NCBI GenBank assembly: GCA_963715815.1
Contig: OY970278.1
Location: 1,550,001 to 1,614,000 of the forward strand
Direction: 5' to 3'
From: JAFAMS01 sp963715815
GTDB taxonomy: Bacteria > Vulcanimicrobiota > Vulcanimicrobiia > Vulcanimicrobiales > Vulcanimicrobiaceae
DNA length: 64,000 nt
Shown here: piece after piece, positions 24,964-32,474 of the stretch
Layout of the letters: every line of letters starts with the position of its first letter
How positions within the stretch are numbered: position 1 is the stretch's first letter
Notes under the pieces: generated by a model
Told to the model about the DNA's origin: nothing
What the model saw: the letters and a program-made list of their open reading frames with translations, nothing else
Databases searched by the model: none
Made by a program: the position numbers and the translations under genes

Positions 24964-25747
24964 TCAAGCTCGCCGCGAATCTCTCCATGATGTTCAACGA
25001 GGTCCCGTTTCTCGAGCGATTTTCGGCTGCCGCCGCGTGCGGATTCAAAGGCGTTGAATTCTTGTTTCCATACGAATATCACGCCGCGCGAAGTCGCAGC
25101 CGCACTGGAAGATGCAAAACTCACGCAGGCGCTGTTCAATCTATCGCCGGGAAACTGGGCTGCCGGCGAGCGCGGTATGGCGGCGATCCCCGGACGCGAG
25201 CGCGAGTTTGCGGAGTCAATCGACGTAGCTCTGGAATACGCCGGGGCGCTGCGGTGTCCGCGATCTGCACGTTATGGCCGGACTCTTGCCCGCGGACGCG
25301 TCGGTCGAGGATTGCGAGCGCGTCTATGAAACGAATCTGCGCTTGGCGGCGTCGCGTTTTGCGCAACGCCGCGTTGAGGCGGTCATCGAGCCGATCAATC
25401 ATCGCGATATCCCGAGCTATTTCTTGAACACGACGCGGCAAGCACTGGCAGTAATCGAGCGCGTTGGCGCACCGAACCTCAAGCTGCAGCTCGATCTCTA
25501 TCACGCTCAGATAACGGAAGGCGATCTCGTTCATCACGTGCGCGATCTCGCCGGGCGTTACACGCACGTTCAGATCGCGGGAAATCCGGATCGGAACGAG
25601 CCGGATTTTGGCGAGGTCAATTACGCGTACGTTCTCGAGCAACTCGATGCGTCAGGCTACGAAGGTTGGGTGGGTTGCGAGTATCGGCCGAAGAACGGGA
25701 CGCGCGAAGGGCTTGGTTGGGCCCGGCCGTATGGAATCATAGTATGA
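24960..25747 (+). CDS. otnI: 2-oxo-tetronate isomerase (hydroxypyruvate isomerase family)
   Basis: AP-endonuclease-2/xylose-isomerase-like TIM barrel, about 262 residues. Visible: LAANLSMMFNEVPFLERF, CGFKGVEFLFPYEY, ALFNLSPGNWAAGERGMAA, EPINHRDIPSYFLN, LQLDLYHAQITEGDL, YTHVQIAGNPDRNEP and GYEGWVGCEYRPK. All are OtnI/Hyi blocks with the metal-binding Glu, Asp, His and Glu. Converts 2-oxo-tetronate to 3-oxo-tetronate for OtnK. Indels near 25075 and 25250. Overlaps both neighbours as ATGA. Confidence 0.87.
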
Positions 25748-26895
25748 AGACACGCGTTGCAATCCTCAGCGACTTTCAACGGCCTCGGCCTTACGCGAAT
25801 AGCCGGCCGCTTTCGATTGAGGAGATCGAGCTCGAGGATCCGTCTTACGGGGAAGCGCTCGTTCGTATCGAGAGCGCGGGCGTTTGCCACTCGGATCTCT
25901 CGACGATCGATGGAATTCTGACCAAGCCGCTGCCGATCGTGCTGGGTCACGAAGCCGCGGGCATCGTCGAGAAAATCGGTCCGGGCGTTACGACGGTGCA
26001 GCCCGGCGACAAAGTCGTGTTCTCATTCGTGCCGACGTGTGGAAAGTGCACGCCGTGCGCGATCGGCCGGCCGGCGCTTTGCGAACCCGGTAACAAAGCG
26101 AACGCGGCTGCCGATCTGCTGCGCGGGACGCGCCGCTACAAACGAAACGGCGAGATGATCGGGCATCACCTCGGCGTGAGCGGCTTTGCGGAATATACGG
26201 TTGCGGCAGAAGAGTCGCTCGTGAAGATTCCAAACGACGTGCCCGGCGAGATCGCCGCAGTGTTCGGTTGTGCTGCGTTGACGGGGCTCGGTGCGGTGAT
26301 TCACACAGCACACGTCGTTCCGGGAAGCAGCGTTGCGATTTTCGGTGGCGGCGGGGTCGGTTTGATGACGCTCTTGGGCGCGCTGCTCGTGACCGCGCAT
26401 CCAGTCATTGTCGTGGATCCGGTCGAGAAGAAGCGCAAGAAAGCGCTCGAGATTGGTGCGGATGCGGTCGTAGATCCGGCCGAAGGCGATGTCGCGAAGC
26501 AGATTCAGAAGATCACCGGAAGCGACGGCGCGCAATTCGTCTTCGAAGTATCAGGAACGACGAAGGGTTTCGAGCAGGCCGTACAATCGACGTCGCGCGG
26601 CGGAATGATGGTCGCGATCGGCATTCCGCGCGGATCGGAACAAGCCGGAATTTCGCCGGCGCAGCTCGTCTACGGTGACCGCACGCTGCGCGGCGCGTTC
26701 ATGAGCTCCGCGGTGCCGCGCCGCGATATTCCGCGTTACGTCGCGCTTTGGAAAGCCGGAAAATTGCCGGTGGACAAGCTGGTGACCGGCACGATCGGCC
26801 TCGACGGGCTCAACGAAGCAATGGACGCACTCGCAAGCGGCGATGCGTTGCGCACGATGGTCTGCCCGCACGTCATGGCAGGCGCGAAAGCTTAG
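25744..26895 (+). CDS. Zinc-dependent alcohol dehydrogenase (MDR superfamily, class III-like)
   Basis: 383 residues, intact. Catalytic zinc residues in AGVCHSDLS and LGHEAAGIVEKIG; structural zinc cysteines in CGKCTPCAIGRPALC; NAD-binding AIFGGGGVGLMTLLGALL with downstream acidic VVDPVEKK. Closest in style to the class III/NDMA-dependent alcohol dehydrogenases. Its ATG overlaps the otnI stop (ATGA), so it is the fourth gene of the tetronate operon. It may oxidise a polyol or sugar-alcohol precursor or an aldehyde intermediate. This role is inference from position; the enzyme is not part of the published Otn pathway. A good place where frames become clean again. Confidence 0.9.
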   Translation: MKTRVAILSDFQRPRPYANSRPLSIEEIELEDPSYGEALVRIESAGVCHSDLSTIDGILTKPLPIVLGHEAAGIVEKIGPGVTTVQPGDKVVFSFVPTCGKCTPCAIGRPALCEPGNKANAAADLLRGTRRYKRNGEMIGHHLGVSGFAEYTVAAEESLVKIPNDVPGEIAAVFGCAALTGLGAVIHTAHVVPGSSVAIFGGGGVGLMTLLGALLVTAHPVIVVDPVEKKRKKALEIGADAVVDPAEGDVAKQIQKITGSDGAQFVFEVSGTTKGFEQAVQSTSRGGMMVAIGIPRGSEQAGISPAQLVYGDRTLRGAFMSSAVPRRDIPRYVALWKAGKLPVDKLVTGTIGLDGLNEAMDALASGDALRTMVCPHVMAGAKA

Positions 26896-26997
26896 TTACA
26901 TCTCCGAGTCATCGTCGAGGTCGTCATCCTCGAGATCGTCGTCGTCGTCGAAGTCTTCGTCATCAAGATCTGCGTCTAGTACGTCGTTGTTTTCCAT
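26896..26997 (-). CDS. Extremely acidic 33-residue microprotein
   Basis: ATG 26997 to TAA 26896-26898; begins MENNDVLDADLDDEDF. Of 33 residues 21 are Asp or Glu, and there are no basic residues. A Shine-Dalgarno-like TGAGGT lies about 5 bases before the ATG. The stop is directly adjacent to the stop of the convergent alcohol dehydrogenase gene. The codons alternate GAC/GAT/GAG/GAA and are not a pure DNA repeat, which favours translation. No known family; DNA-mimic, metal-binding or polymerase-subunit-like acidic roles are all possible but unproven. Confidence 0.45.
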   Translation of the reverse strand: MENNDVLDADLDDEDFDDDDDLEDDDLDDDSEM

Positions 26998-27040
26998 CGC
27001 GACCTCATTATTCACATGGACGCTAGGGACCTAAACGGAC

Positions 27041-27115
27041 TGGAGCCGATGCCCGGAATCGAACCGGAGTGATACGATTACAAATCGTAGGCTTTGCCAA
27101 CTAAGCTACATCGGC
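27041..27115 (-). tRNA. tRNA-Thr(UGU)
   Basis: 75 bases with encoded CCA. Acceptor GCCGATG/CATCGGC, D-arm GCTTAGTTGGCAAAGC, anticodon loop TTTGTAA (anticodon UGU) on a TACGA/TCGTA stem, and T-arm CCGGTTCGATTCCGG. In E. coli this tRNA heads the thrU-tyrU-glyT-thrT-tufB block; the other three members are in this window on the opposite strand. The HNH gene's stop overlaps its 5' end by 10 bp. Confidence 0.95.
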
Positions 27116-27627
27116 AAGGTCAGGTAAAGTTGATTCTCTGACTCGACCAACGGGGTCGGAGCCTTCGGGGGTTTCCTTCGCTGCCCTCCCGTCGAAAGTG
27201 CGGATTGCTTTAGCGGGTTCGCTCGCCCCCCGAGTCTATGAGCGCGGCCGCGTCCCCTATTAAGACCGCGATATGTCGACGTTAACGAGTGGCAGTTTGG
27301 GCACAGTAATGTAAGGTTTTTCGGACGATTGTTTTGCCAGTCGCCATCTTTGTGCTCGACTTCAACGGGGATCCTACCTGTTATTGGATGCCGCTGCGCC
27401 CATCCGCATTTCGAACATGATTCGAACCCCAAGTGCCGGATCACGAACCTTCGGAGCACTGGAGTCACTTGAACAGTGGCCGGAAAATCACCGAGCATAA
27501 ATTGAGAAAATCGTTTCTCCCGCTCAAGATTGTGCATGCAGTTGATCGAGCAGTAAAAACTTTGCGGTTCTGCACAGCGACGTCCACATCCGGCATTGCA
27601 TAGTCGTCTTGGCTTCATTCGATTCAT
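27106..27627 (-). CDS. HNH endonuclease-like protein
   Basis: 173 residues. N-terminal zinc-ribbon-like cysteines (RLCNAGCGRRC, SFYCSINCMHN), then CSKCGWAQRHPITGRIPVEVEHKDGDWQNN and NLTLLCPNCHSLTSTYRG. The EH..GD..NN....NL..LCPNCH pattern is the HNH/His-Me nuclease core. The domain type is common in phage and selfish elements. The gene is visibly more AT-rich than its neighbours and butts into tRNA-Thr, so it may have been acquired. A LexA-type palindrome lies 45 bp upstream of its start. An alternative start is the Met at residue 4. Confidence 0.8.
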   Translation of the reverse strand: MNRMKPRRLCNAGCGRRCAEPQSFYCSINCMHNLEREKRFSQFMLGDFPATVQVTPVLRRFVIRHLGFESCSKCGWAQRHPITGRIPVEVEHKDGDWQNNRPKNLTLLCPNCHSLTSTYRGLNRGRGRAHRLGGRANPLKQSALSTGGQRRKPPKAPTPLVESENQLYLTLPM

Positions 27628-27671
27628 GCAATAATTATTGCGTTCATAGGTGACAACTGTATGGCACTACA

Positions 27672-27685
27672 CGAACGTATGTTCG
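27672..27685. promoter_or_regulatory. LexA/DinR-type SOS box
   Basis: CGAACGTATGTTCG is a perfect 14-base palindrome-type match to the CGAAC-N4-GTTCG operator bound by LexA in Gram-positive bacteria and several other phyla. It lies 45 bp upstream of the HNH gene and downstream of DUF1801. A second inverted repeat, CGCAATT...AATTGCG (27691-27713), flanks it. The regulatory role is inferred. Confidence 0.55.
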
Positions 27686-27728
27686 CGTTGTCGCAATTAA
27701 TTTCGCGAATTGCGTAGCGTTTTTTGTG

Positions 27729-28100
27729 CTAACGTTTCCTCTGGGTTTTTGCGGCAAGTTCTTTTGCGCGAAACTTCGCAATTCGCTCGATCAATTTAAT
27801 CGGCAACGGTTCGTCTAGCGAAAAGCGAATCGTTCCTTTGCTCACATCATGTGCGGCAAGTTCTTTTGCGAACGATTTGACGACGGCGGCCGAACCCGCC
27901 GGATAGAGCGCGACGTGATTCGTCCAGCCTGCAAAATGGATCACGGTTCGACCGTGCATTTTATACGTCGGTATCTTATACGAGATCGTCTCATCCGCGC
28001 CGGGAAGCGCTTTACGAATGGTCGCGCGAACGCGCCGCAAAACCACCTGCACGGCCTTCGGCTGTGCGGCGATATATTCACTTACCGTCTCGCTTGCCAC
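27729..28100 (-). CDS. DUF1801 (YdhG/Fra-like) domain protein
   Basis: 123 residues. VSEYIAAQPKAVQVVLRRVRATIRKALPGADETISYKIPTY and GRTVIHFAGWTNHVALYP are the DUF1801 signature, a family related to the bacterial iron chaperone fold. The function is not settled. It ends in a basic tail (AKTQRKR). It lies 13 bp after the RsbW-like gene on the same strand, and so may be co-transcribed with it. Confidence 0.85.
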   Translation of the reverse strand: MASETVSEYIAAQPKAVQVVLRRVRATIRKALPGADETISYKIPTYKMHGRTVIHFAGWTNHVALYPAGSAAVVKSFAKELAAHDVSKGTIRFSLDEPLPIKLIERIAKFRAKELAAKTQRKR

Positions 28101-28113
28101 GGAGCGAGGAGTT

Positions 28114-28503
28114 CTAGGGCGACGTCTCCGTAGTCTTGCGCATCACAGGCAGAACCGCGGTGACGCAGTCGCCCTTACCGTCGGCATCGGGCACGACGTC
28201 GAGTGAGCCGTTGACGGCGCTTGCCAACATCAGCCCCCAACCTTCGCTTGGCGCAACGCCGACAGGGTCGATCGTCGGGACCATGTCGAGTATTTCGATC
28301 AGCGCCGCGCCATCTTCACGCCATGTGATCTCGAGCGTCGCTTTGCTCGGAGCGCAACGCGAGATGTTGCCGAGCAGCTCGTCGAGATACGCCTCGACGA
28401 GAATCATGTCGGCAGCTTCGCTTTCGCTTTCCAGGTACTCCATGATCTTGTGCTTCGCCGCGCTTGCGCCAAAGCTAAGACCTTCCCATTCAACGACCAG
28501 CAT
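28114..28503 (-). CDS. Anti-sigma-factor-type ATP-binding protein (RsbW/SpoIIAB-like), degenerate
   Basis: 129 residues with a GHKL-like layout: FGASAAKHKIMEYLESESEAADMILVEAYLDELLGNI (N-box-like E..N), EILDMVPTIDP where the G1 box should be, and APSEGWGLMLASAV (G2-like). The G1 glycines (DxGxG) are missing, so ATP binding may be lost or altered. It is divergent from a STAS protein 105 bp away, the usual antagonist partner. Together they suggest a partner-switching module controlling a sigma factor not present here. Confidence 0.6.
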   Translation of the reverse strand: MLVVEWEGLSFGASAAKHKIMEYLESESEAADMILVEAYLDELLGNISRCAPSKATLEITWREDGAALIEILDMVPTIDPVGVAPSEGWGLMLASAVNGSLDVVPDADGKGDCVTAVLPVMRKTTETSP

Positions 28504-28608
28504 AGCGGCCTCTTACCCTGTGAGGAGAGCAAGTAAACCTAAGAAAATTTGCCTGAAAGTTAATATTAAGCAGTTATGAGAGTCGCCGCTGTCCAACTGT
28601 AGTTCGTT

Positions 28609-29001
28609 TTGTCGGAAACATACGCGACCCTCACCTTCACCGGCGGTCTCGACATCTCGAGATATCCCGAAATCGTCGGGAAGTTCAGAAGCTGCCCGGA
28701 CGAGGGTTCGTGCGTCGTCATCGACTTGATCAACGCCACGTGGATCGATTCGGTCTTCATGACGGAGCTGCTCGTGTTCTATCGCAAGACCCTGAAAAAC
28801 AACCGCACAATGGTTCTCGTGGCGACCGGTAACGTCGAGAAAATGCTGGCGATTGCCGGCATCAATCGCCGGATTCGTGTCGTCGCGACTCTCGACGATG
28901 CGCGAAAATCGCCGGCACGTGCAGCATGGGACAAAGCTGCATCCGGAATCGCGCCTCCTTCGGGACGGCGACGGCGCGGAGTGCTAGCTAGCTCGCGATA
29001 A
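28609..29001 (+). CDS. STAS-domain anti-sigma-factor antagonist (RsbV/SpoIIAA-like)
   Basis: About 130 residues. ATLTFTGGLDISRYPEIV, CVVIDLINATWIDSVFMTELLVFYRK and NRTMVLVATGNVEKMLAIAGINRRIRVV follow the STAS pattern. The serine in WIDSVFM is at the phosphorylatable position. Only a TTG start (28609) is available, and no clear Shine-Dalgarno is seen. The C-terminal 25 residues are Arg/Pro-rich and overlap the convergent HD-GYP gene by 14 bp. Likely partner of the divergent RsbW-like protein. Confidence 0.75.
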   Translation: MSETYATLTFTGGLDISRYPEIVGKFRSCPDEGSCVVIDLINATWIDSVFMTELLVFYRKTLKNNRTMVLVATGNVEKMLAIAGINRRIRVVATLDDARKSPARAAWDKAASGIAPPSGRRRRGVLASSR

Positions 29002-29965
29002 CGTCGAGTAGCGCGCGGACGACGTCGGGATCGAACTGCGACCCGGCGTGCCGTTGCAATTCCGCGGCTGCGTGCGCGGGCGAGAACGGCGTACGGTAGG
29101 GACGGCGACCGATCATCGCGTTGAAAGAATCGGCAACGCTGACGATGCGCACGGCGACCGGAATGTTCGTGCGTTCGACTCCGTCTGGATAGCCCGTCCC
29201 GTCATAGCGCTCGTGATGCAAGCGCACCATGCCGCCGAAATTGGCTAGCTTCGGTTGGGCCTGGATGATCTCGTGTCCCGTGATCACGTGCTGACGCACG
29301 ACTGACGTCTCCGCATCCGTAAGCGGACGCGGCGCGCGCAGCAGCTCGGTCGGGCATTGCGATTTGCCGATGTCGTGAATCAAACCGCCGCGCGCAACGA
29401 ACGTGCCTTCGGAACGCGGGAACGACATGCGGTTGGCGATGCGTGCGCACCACGCCGATACGGCGCGGCAGTGTTCGGCAGTTTTCTCATCGGCGTTTGA
29501 AATACGGCCGAGCATATCGGCGAGCAACACGTCGAGCTCATCGACCGTATCGTGGCGGAAGCCGGCGTCAACCTGGCGCGGTTTGTTGGCGACTTGCATG
29601 AGCGCCGTTTCGAGATCGTCGAACTCGCTCAAGCCAAGCGACGTACGGAGCGCCGGAACCGCGGATGCAAAGAGGCGCCGGATCGCGGGTGCTTGTGGCC
29701 GCTCAGAACATGCAACGTCCGCCCACGACAGTAACGGCGTCCACGTTGCGTCGGTCAGCGCTTCGGCGACGCGATCGACGAGCATATCGGCGATAACATC
29801 GAGTGCAACCGTCTGCTCTTCGCTCGGGGCGGCGCGTAGGAGGATCGCCTCGCGCAGGCCATTTCGCTCTCGAAGGACCCGCTGCGCGAGTCCCCTATTG
29901 GAAGCAGAATGATTTGCGATTGTAAGGCTTGCACGACAATCACTACGGTTGTAGCGGGCTCCCAA
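28988..29965 (-). CDS. HD-GYP domain cyclic-di-GMP phosphodiesterase-type protein
   Basis: 325 residues. C-terminal HD-GYP domain with EHCRAVSAWCARIANRM, GGLIHDIGKSQCP, HVITGHEII, LHHERYDGTGYPDG and VRIVSVADSFNAMI. All metal-ligating His/Asp and the GYP triad are present, so c-di-GMP hydrolysis is plausible. The N-terminal 140 residues match no domain I know. The N-terminus is uncertain: another frame starting at ATG 29979 (MPMLAWEPATTVVIVVQAL) may be the true beginning, with a shift near 29890. Confidence 0.85.
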   Translation of the reverse strand: MGARYNRSDCRASLTIANHSASNRGLAQRVLRERNGLREAILLRAAPSEEQTVALDVIADMLVDRVAEALTDATWTPLLSWADVACSERPQAPAIRRLFASAVPALRTSLGLSEFDDLETALMQVANKPRQVDAGFRHDTVDELDVLLADMLGRISNADEKTAEHCRAVSAWCARIANRMSFPRSEGTFVARGGLIHDIGKSQCPTELLRAPRPLTDAETSVVRQHVITGHEIIQAQPKLANFGGMVRLHHERYDGTGYPDGVERTNIPVAVRIVSVADSFNAMIGRRPYRTPFSPAHAAAELQRHAGSQFDPDVVRALLDVIAS

Positions 29966-30030
29966 GCTAGCATAGGCATTTCACCCCGGCAAGGGACCTT
30001 GCATCACTTTCCGGACCGAGCGTCCGAGAC

Positions 30031-32415
30031 CTACATGGCGAGGGGGGGAACCCGGGCTGGCGGCCGGGCGGGCAGGGCCTCGAGCATGGCCGCGACGCCG
30101 CCCATCTCGTGGCGGCGGAGGTCTTCGAGGGCGGCCAGGACCCCGGCGTGGTCCCGTTTCTGGGCCCAATGAATGTGCAGCAGCTCGGCGCAGTGCACGA
30201 GCGCCCGGATTGCCAGGCCGAGACCTCCCAAGCGAGGGTCACGTCGTACTTCTTCCCAGGCAACGTCGTCTCCGAACATCGAGAGCACGACCAAAATGTA
30301 GGCGAGGGCCTGGGCGGCATATTTGCCCGGCGTGGCGGCCGCGATCTCCCGGCGAGCCTCGGCCAGTGCCTCTCGCGATTCGTCGACCATCCCGGCCGCC
30401 GCGCTATAGAGGGCGATCTCTGCCCAGCGCAGGGCCCGGCGATCCGGCGAGTCTTGATCGGGCGCCGTGTTTGCGAGCAATCGTCCCGCGTGCGCGAAGT
30501 CCCCTGTCCAGGTCGAGCGCAGCGCTTGTCCCGGCAACAGCGCCTTTGTCGCTTCGTCGGTCATCTGCAAGACGTCGGCAGTGTTCAACGACCGTTCGAT
30601 CGTCGACATCATGGCGCCGGCGCCGCGTTCCGCTTCGATGTAATACGCCGCGATGAGCGCCCATTCGCGGATGTGCGCATCGCCACATTTCAGCGCAAAC
30701 GACGCCACATTCTCGACATACTCGAGGGCTTTGCGCGGATTTGCTTCGTGTACGTGCGCGATCTCGTACAGGATGCTGTAGGCGCGAGCGGCGACGTCGT
30801 ACAATCCGGCCGGCCCGGCAATCTCGACAACGGCCGATGCAAAGGTATGCGCATCCTTGATGTCTCCGATGCGAAGCGCAACGAATGCAGCTTGGTGATA
30901 CGCGCGCGCCCGCTGCGAATCGGTGAGGGAGGGCGCGAGCTTCGGCAGCGCCGAGATGACCAGCGTGCGCGCTTCGTCATTCCGTCCGACTTGCACGTAT
31001 GCGGTTGCCAGCGTGCAACAGAGGAGCGGATGCGTATCGTGGCCGCTGGCGAGCGCCGAGACGATCGCAGGCTCCAGAAGATCGATGCAATCCATGCGGC
31101 CACGCCGTAAGAGGTCAAGACTGTAGCGGTACACGAGCCTCAAGCGAAGACGTTCGTCATCGAGGTTATGCAACGCGAGGCGATACCAGGCTTCAGCCGT
31201 ATCGTATCGTGCACTTTGGGAATCGATGACGGCGCGCAGGCCGAGAATTGCCGGGCTCGCGTGCTGCTCGTCTTCCGGCAACATGCGTATTACCGACTCA
31301 ATCGCATCGGTTTCTCCCGTTTCGATCAGGCCGAGCCCGTACTTGGAAAGTAGACGTGTTAGTGCACTGCTCGTTGCTGCGCGTCCGTGATATTCCATCG
31401 CTTCGGGGATGCGCTCAAGGCGTTCGTAGGCGACTGCGGCGCGAATGAGCGCGTCGCGCTGCACGGTCTCGCCCTGCTCGGCCAGCACGCGCAAGAGAAA
31501 ATCACGAAAGAGGCTATCGTAGCGATAAACGCCCTCAGAGAGCTCCTCGACATACGGGCCATCCCAACCGGGGGCGTCCTCGAGTCCTTGAAAGTGCCAA
31601 TCGGATGCACGCAGCACGTTGCGTTCGAGGACTCTGAAGACCGAAGTTTCGAGCAAGAAGCGCTGCGCAGGTTCGCTTTGCGATTCGAAAACGAGCCGCG
31701 CGAGCGCGTCGTAGACTTCAGCCTTGCTTGCGGAGATCTCGAGCGCCGGCAGCGTCTCGGCTTGCATGAGCGCGAGCGCCGCGGCTGAAGGCCATCCGTC
31801 CGAGGTGCGCAACGCTGCGTCGAAGCCACGCGGCGAGAACGTCAATCCGACGGATTGAGCAAGCTGTGCGACTTCACCTGACGTGAAACGTAGCTCTGAT
31901 TCGTCAATCGGCCAGTCCATTTCGCGCTGCGCAAGCCACGACGAAGGCGAGAACGCTTTTGACGAGCGCGTCGCGATGATCCATTTTATTGCGCGCGGCG
32001 ATGCGTCGATTGCATGCGAAAGAAAATCGCCAACATCATCCGAGGCCGCGTGGTGCAAGTCGTCGATTGCGATCCGGATGGTCGTGTTGCGCAGATGTTC
32101 TCCGAGCCACGTCGCGAGCTCGCCGAACGGCGTCGGCGATTGCATCGATCGTTCGTAGGCCATAGTGAACGAGAGATGTGCGCCCGGGACAAAGGGCTCG
32201 AGCGCGCTGGTAAGCCCGCGCAAAAACCCCAGCAGCGTTGTCGTGTCGGGCGCGACGCGATAGAAGGCGCACGGCTCCTCTTCGCCGTCGAGAAACTGCT
32301 TGAGCGCCACGCTCTTTCCGTAACCTGCGTCGGCGAGCAATAGCAATACGCGATTCGTCTTAGAGCGACGAATCCGTTCGACGACGCGCTCGCGATAGAT
32401 GCGCCAGCGGTGCAT
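30031..32415 (-). CDS. STAND/MalT-like ATPase with TPR-like repeats, no HTH
   Basis: About 794 residues from Met 32415 (the frame is open to 32448). P-loop NTPase: ADAGYGKSVALKQFL (Walker A), RIAIDDLHHAASDD (Walker B), WIIATRSS (sensor-1-like), then a winged-helix-like segment. The C-terminal 450 residues are helical repeats of the kind seen in MalT and LuxR-family ATPases. Such proteins normally end in a LuxR HTH; here the protein ends in a Pro-rich PARPPARVPPLA without one. It is divergent from the second TPR/ATP-grasp gene by about 60 bp, so the pair may share control. Confidence 0.8.
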   Translation of the reverse strand: MHRWRIYRERVVERIRRSKTNRVLLLLADAGYGKSVALKQFLDGEEEPCAFYRVAPDTTTLLGFLRGLTSALEPFVPGAHLSFTMAYERSMQSPTPFGELATWLGEHLRNTTIRIAIDDLHHAASDDVGDFLSHAIDASPRAIKWIIATRSSKAFSPSSWLAQREMDWPIDESELRFTSGEVAQLAQSVGLTFSPRGFDAALRTSDGWPSAAALALMQAETLPALEISASKAEVYDALARLVFESQSEPAQRFLLETSVFRVLERNVLRASDWHFQGLEDAPGWDGPYVEELSEGVYRYDSLFRDFLLRVLAEQGETVQRDALIRAAVAYERLERIPEAMEYHGRAATSSALTRLLSKYGLGLIETGETDAIESVIRMLPEDEQHASPAILGLRAVIDSQSARYDTAEAWYRLALHNLDDERLRLRLVYRYSLDLLRRGRMDCIDLLEPAIVSALASGHDTHPLLCCTLATAYVQVGRNDEARTLVISALPKLAPSLTDSQRARAYHQAAFVALRIGDIKDAHTFASAVVEIAGPAGLYDVAARAYSILYEIAHVHEANPRKALEYVENVASFALKCGDAHIREWALIAAYYIEAERGAGAMMSTIERSLNTADVLQMTDEATKALLPGQALRSTWTGDFAHAGRLLANTAPDQDSPDRRALRWAEIALYSAAAGMVDESREALAEARREIAAATPGKYAAQALAYILVVLSMFGDDVAWEEVRRDPRLGGLGLAIRALVHCAELLHIHWAQKRDHAGVLAALEDLRRHEMGGVAAMLEALPARPPARVPPLAM

Positions 32416-32474
32416 GCTCTCAGAATTCGCAGTTCGGCAGCGACTCACCCGGCGTGGTTCGAAGAGTGCTTGAA

